Part shown: one piece after another, positions 6,297 to 9,018 of the stretch
How positions within the stretch are numbered: the first letter of the stretch is position 1
How the letters are laid out: each line of letters begins with the position of its first letter
Origin: Verrucomicrobiota bacterium
Lineage (GTDB): Bacteria > Verrucomicrobiota > Verrucomicrobiia > Limisphaerales > JADLHS01
DNA length: 9,018 nt
Reading direction: 5' to 3'
NCBI GenBank assembly: GCA_025360895.1
Contig: JANYBF010000173.1
Location: 1 to 9,018 of the forward strand
Program-made: the position numbers and the translations under genes
Notes under the pieces: generated by a model
Told to the model about the DNA's origin: nothing
Database searches by the model: none
Seen by the model: only the letters and a program-made list of their open reading frames with translations

Positions 6297-6559
6297 ACGT
6301 TGGATTTACGGCTGACTCTTTTTCCCGTCGGGGAGCGCGCACAAGGAAGAAGGAGAATCGTTCACCGTTTCACCCGAAAATCTGTGACTGGGTTGGTCGA
6401 GCAGCCATTGTGTAATCTCCGGGCGGTCAAAGGCTGTTCCCGTGCCCATCGGATGGGAGAGGGGTGCCGAGGCAGACGTTGCAACCTAACATGAAATCCT
6501 TGCGGCAACCCTTGTCCAGCGCGCATCTTTGGCCAGAACCAGCGATGCTCGATACCAAT
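6297..6559. other. Intergenic spacer with repeat-like remnants, no gene
   Basis: No frame here is convincing. The frame of the following gene stays open back to a GTG at 6464 and includes ATGs at 6491 and 6545, but the residues before 6560 look non-coding. Two pieces, TTTTTCCCGTCGGGGAG (6320-6336) and CCCATCGGATGGGAGAGGGG (6446-6465), resemble halves of the GC-rich 'CCCATCGGATGGGGAGAGGG' type of intergenic repeat that I associate with Verrucomicrobiota genomes. No clear terminator or promoter is visible. Confidence 0.4.
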
Positions 6560-7870
6560 ATGAAGTTACCGACTCACTCAACCTTCACGCAGGTTTTCAT
6601 TGGCTTTATTCTCGCAATACAGAGTTTTGCCGCTAGTTCTGGGGACCTTTCCGTGACCGACTTCGGGGCGAAAGGCGACGGCAAAACGGACGACACGGTC
6701 GCATTCCAAAAGGCGCTGGATGCGGCGGGGAATGCGGGTGGGGGAGTTGTTGTGGCGCCGCGCGGGAATTATTTTTTCGCCGGGCATCTCAATGTGCCTG
6801 GCGGAGTGACACTCAAAGGCGTTTGGGAGTCCGTGCCGGCGCACACTGGCATCCGCGATGCGGGTCTCCCGAAACCGACGGACGACGGCACGACTTTTCT
6901 GGTCACCGAAAGCGCGGGCCAGGAGGACGGTCCGCCGTTCATCACTCTCAATCACAATACCACGTTGAAAGGGGTGGTCATTTATTATTATCCCGACCAG
7001 AATCCGGCCGAGGAACCGAAGCCCTATCCGTATGCGATTGCGATGCGCGGGAAGAATCCGGCGGTGCTCGCGGTCGAGTTGCTCAATCCGTACAACGGCA
7101 TTGACGCGTCCCAGAACGAGCGACATTTGATCCGCGACGTGCAAGGGCAACCGTTGCGGCGGGGGATTTTTGTGGATTTCATCTACGACATCGGGCGCAT
7201 TGAGAACGTCCACTTCAATCCATGGTGGAGTATGAAGCCGAAGCTGTTTGAATGGCAGCAGAAAAACGGCGAGGCGTTCATTTTTGGGAAAAGCGACTGG
7301 CAATACGTCTTCAACACCTTCTGCTTCGGCTACAACGTCGGCTACAAGTTCATCAAGACCAAGTCTGGCGATTGCAATGGCAATTTCCTCGGCATCGGCG
7401 CGGACGACTGTTTCACGGCGGTGGACGTGGAGCAATGTTCGCCCATTGGTTTATTGATCTCGAACGGCGAATTTGTTTCGTTCCACGGTCCGGATCCGAC
7501 GATGGTGCGGGTGGGCACAAACAACACCGGCAGCGTTCGCTTCGTCAACTCAGCGTTCTGGGGGCCATGCAACCAGATCGCGAAGATTGCCGGCAAAGGG
7601 ACGGTGGGTTTCAACGACTGCACCTTCGTTAATTGGGACAGCAAGAAGGAAGGTCGCCCCGCGATTCAGGCCGAGGGCGGGAATCTGCTCGTGCGCGGCT
7701 GTGAGTTTGAGGAGAACAAGGCGCAAGTGGAAATCGGCGCGGCGGTTCGCAAAGCCGTGGTCACGGAGAATATCATCAAGGGCAAGCTGCGCGTCGCGAA
7801 CAACAGCAGCGGCGTGGTGATTGTAAAGGATAACGCCAGTGATCATGCCAAATCTGTCTTTGAAAAATAA
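6560..7870 (+). CDS. Secreted right-handed beta-helix protein, Pectate_lyase_3 (PF12708) type
   Basis: From the ATG at 6560 the product has 436 residues. It starts with a signal peptide (hydrophobic segment about 9-24, SFAAS cleavage region) followed at once by LSVTDFGAKGDGKTDDTVAFQKALDA in two adjoining pieces: LSVTDFGAKGDG (30-41) and KTDDTVAFQKALDA (42-55). This is the hallmark first turn of Pectate_lyase_3/GH28/GH55-like helices. The glycine-rich turn GNAGGGVVVAPRGNYF follows. The middle and C-terminal parts show repeated beta-helix rungs such as VRFVNSAFWG, VGFNDCTFVN and LLVRGCEFEENKAQVEIG. It probably binds or cleaves a polysaccharide outside the cytoplasm; pectate-lyase catalytic residues cannot be assigned by eye. 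Starts at 6545, 6491 or GTG 6464 are in frame, but only 6560 puts the leader at the N-terminus. It ends one base before the next gene and is likely cotranscribed with it. Confidence 0.85.
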   Translation: MKLPTHSTFTQVFIGFILAIQSFAASSGDLSVTDFGAKGDGKTDDTVAFQKALDAAGNAGGGVVVAPRGNYFFAGHLNVPGGVTLKGVWESVPAHTGIRDAGLPKPTDDGTTFLVTESAGQEDGPPFITLNHNTTLKGVVIYYYPDQNPAEEPKPYPYAIAMRGKNPAVLAVELLNPYNGIDASQNERHLIRDVQGQPLRRGIFVDFIYDIGRIENVHFNPWWSMKPKLFEWQQKNGEAFIFGKSDWQYVFNTFCFGYNVGYKFIKTKSGDCNGNFLGIGADDCFTAVDVEQCSPIGLLISNGEFVSFHGPDPTMVRVGTNNTGSVRFVNSAFWGPCNQIAKIAGKGTVGFNDCTFVNWDSKKEGRPAIQAEGGNLLVRGCEFEENKAQVEIGAAVRKAVVTENIIKGKLRVANNSSGVVIVKDNASDHAKSVFEK

Positions 7871-7871
7871 T

Positions 7872-9018
7872 ATGAAGCTCCGGGTCGCAGTGGGATTGTT
7901 CTTCGTGATGAGTTTTCTTTGCGGTTGCCGCGAGGGGATGCAAACGACCGGAAGCGTGGGGCCAGCTCCAAAGCCCGGTCCTGGGATTTTCTTTGTGGCT
8001 ACAAACGGCGATGATTCGTGGTCGGGTCAGCTGGCAGTGCCAGAATGCTTCGCGGGGAAAGGCGACTTTGCGACGTTACCGCGCGCTCTGGCTGCGGCGC
8101 GGGAGTTCAAGACAGGACCTGGCGGCAAGAACGCCTCTGTGACGATTTGGGTTCGCGGCGGGACGTATTTCGTGATGGCCCCACTCATACTCAAACCCGA
8201 GGACTCGAACCTGAAGCTGGTCGCTTATCCGAATGAGCGCCCGGTCATCAGCGGCGGACGACACATCACCGGTTGGAAGGAAGTCACGGTCGAGGGGAAG
8301 AAGGTCTGGGCGGTGGAAATTCCCGAAGTGCGCGAAGGCAAATGGTTTTTCCGCGAGCTATGGGTCAATGGCGAACGCCGCGTCCGCGCTCGGCATCCAA
8401 ACAAAGGCTATTTGGTCATCGAAGACCTCCCGGACAAAGTAACGGAGTGGACGAAGGGGCACACTCGGTTTCAGTTTCACGGAAGTGATTTGAAAGCGTG
8501 GCCATCGGTGACCAACGCCGAGGTGGTCGCTATGACGCGCTGGGTGGAATCGCGTTTGCCAGTGACGAGTATAGATGAGACGGCGCACATGGTGAACTTC
8601 GGCAAGCGGTCCGTATTCGAGTTGCAGAAGGATGATCTTTACTACGTCGAGAATTTGTTTGAAGCGCTCGATACGCAGGGCGAATGGTATCTTGAGGCGC
8701 AGAGCGGCACGTTGTTTTACGCGCCAATGCCGGGCGAACGGTCAGATCGCATCGAGGCCATTGCGCCGGTGCTGACGCAGGTGATCCGGTTCGAAGGCAA
8801 GCCGGCAGCAGGTCAATTCGTGGAACGCGTTGAGTTTCGCGGGCTGACGTTTGCGCATACGGAGTGGAATCTCGCGAAAGCCGGCGCCACGAACGCTGGC
8901 CCGGGTTGGCCCGGGCCGACCAGCGAGGTGGGCGGGTTCAGTCAGGCGGCGATTGGCGTGCCCGGTGCGGTCTGGGGCGAGGGCGTGCGCGCTTGTGCGT
9001 TTGAGGATTGTTTGTTTA
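7872..9018 (+). CDS. Lipoprotein, right-handed beta-helix glycosidase-like (GH141-like), 3' end outside window
   Basis: The frame is open from the ATG at 7872 to the window edge (382 codons, incomplete). Residues 1-18 form a lipoprotein signal ending in a lipobox, FLCGC, with acylated Cys19, followed by a Gly/Pro/Ser-rich linker. IFFVATNGDDSWSG (39-52) and the region around ATLPRALAAARE match the N-terminal cap of secreted parallel beta-helix enzymes. The helix signatures VRGGTYFV, VISGGRHITGWKEV (125-138) and ELWVNGERRVRARHPNKGY (162-180) strongly resemble proteins grouped with GH141 (fucosidase/xylanase-type helices); I infer this membership by pattern. Rungs such as VERVEFRGLTFAHTEW follow. 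The protein should be anchored in the outer or inner membrane. An in-frame ATG at 7845 would overlap the previous gene by 26 bases and lengthen the leader (MPNLSLKNN). The 1-bp gap to the upstream gene indicates one operon. Confidence 0.85.
   Translation, partial: MKLRVAVGLFFVMSFLCGCREGMQTTGSVGPAPKPGPGIFFVATNGDDSWSGQLAVPECFAGKGDFATLPRALAAAREFKTGPGGKNASVTIWVRGGTYFVMAPLILKPEDSNLKLVAYPNERPVISGGRHITGWKEVTVEGKKVWAVEIPEVREGKWFFRELWVNGERRVRARHPNKGYLVIEDLPDKVTEWTKGHTRFQFHGSDLKAWPSVTNAEVVAMTRWVESRLPVTSIDETAHMVNFGKRSVFELQKDDLYYVENLFEALDTQGEWYLEAQSGTLFYAPMPGERSDRIEAIAPVLTQVIRFEGKPAAGQFVERVEFRGLTFAHTEWNLAKAGATNAGPGWPGPTSEVGGFSQAAIGVPGAVWGEGVRACAFEDCLF

Noticed and set aside
6578..7435. 285-codon minus-strand frame
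   Set aside because: It is antisense to the clear beta-helix gene and has no recognisable motifs; a GC-driven shadow.
8889..8915. GC-rich repeat around GGCCCGGGTTGGCCCGGGCC
   Set aside because: It lies inside the coding frame of the lipoprotein and encodes a Gly/Pro/Trp loop; no sign of a regulatory element.
1..9018. CRISPR array, tRNA or rRNA genes, toxin-antitoxin or defence genes
   Set aside because: No regularly spaced repeats, no cloverleaf or rRNA segments, and no recognisable defence proteins were seen on either strand.

Overview
The window looks like bacterial chromosome from a carbohydrate-degrading member of the Verrucomicrobiota (Limisphaerales/Pedosphaera-like) or a related PVC lineage. 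This is an inference from moderately high GC, weak or absent Shine-Dalgarno sequences, secreted glycan-active families typical of that group, and decayed intergenic repeats. No taxonomic marker gene is present.

Layout, left to right. Positions 1-474 hold a possible partial C-terminus (2-85), a perfect 18-bp palindrome (111-128) and otherwise no convincing gene. Positions 475-1041 encode a secreted TlpA/thioredoxin-like protein split by an in-frame TAA. Positions 1087-2477 are a complete 1391-bp insertion sequence. It has ~60-bp terminal inverted repeats carrying paired CAAAGCAGGA boxes, a 16-bp target duplication and a frameshifted DDE transposase most like the IS1202 (ISNCY) family. It sits between the tlpA-like pseudogene and the next gene, immediately upstream of that gene's likely -35 box.

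Four larger genes follow, all on the + strand. They are a signal-peptide-bearing sugar isomerase/epimerase-like TIM barrel (2535-3419); a large glutaminase-A-type protein with DUF4964, DUF5127, DUF4965 and DUF1793 regions plus an extra C-terminal beta-sandwich (ending 6296); a secreted pectate-lyase-3 type beta-helix protein (6560-7870); and, one base later, a lipoprotein with a beta-helix glycosidase-like start that runs off the right edge (7872-9018). The last gene is open to the window edge.

Together the downstream genes look like an envelope-located module for breaking down a plant or algal polysaccharide (pectin-like) or its modified sugars: two beta-helix proteins acting on polymer, the DUF4965 protein on released oligosaccharide or glycoconjugate, and the exported TIM barrel on a monosaccharide or keto-sugar. 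Substrates are inferred, not shown. The left part (TlpA stop, transposase frameshifts) is decayed, while the right part has intact reading frames. The most solid unusual items are the IS with its long target duplication and internally repeated ends, the exported isomerase-like enzyme and its cluster, and the single-stop TlpA.
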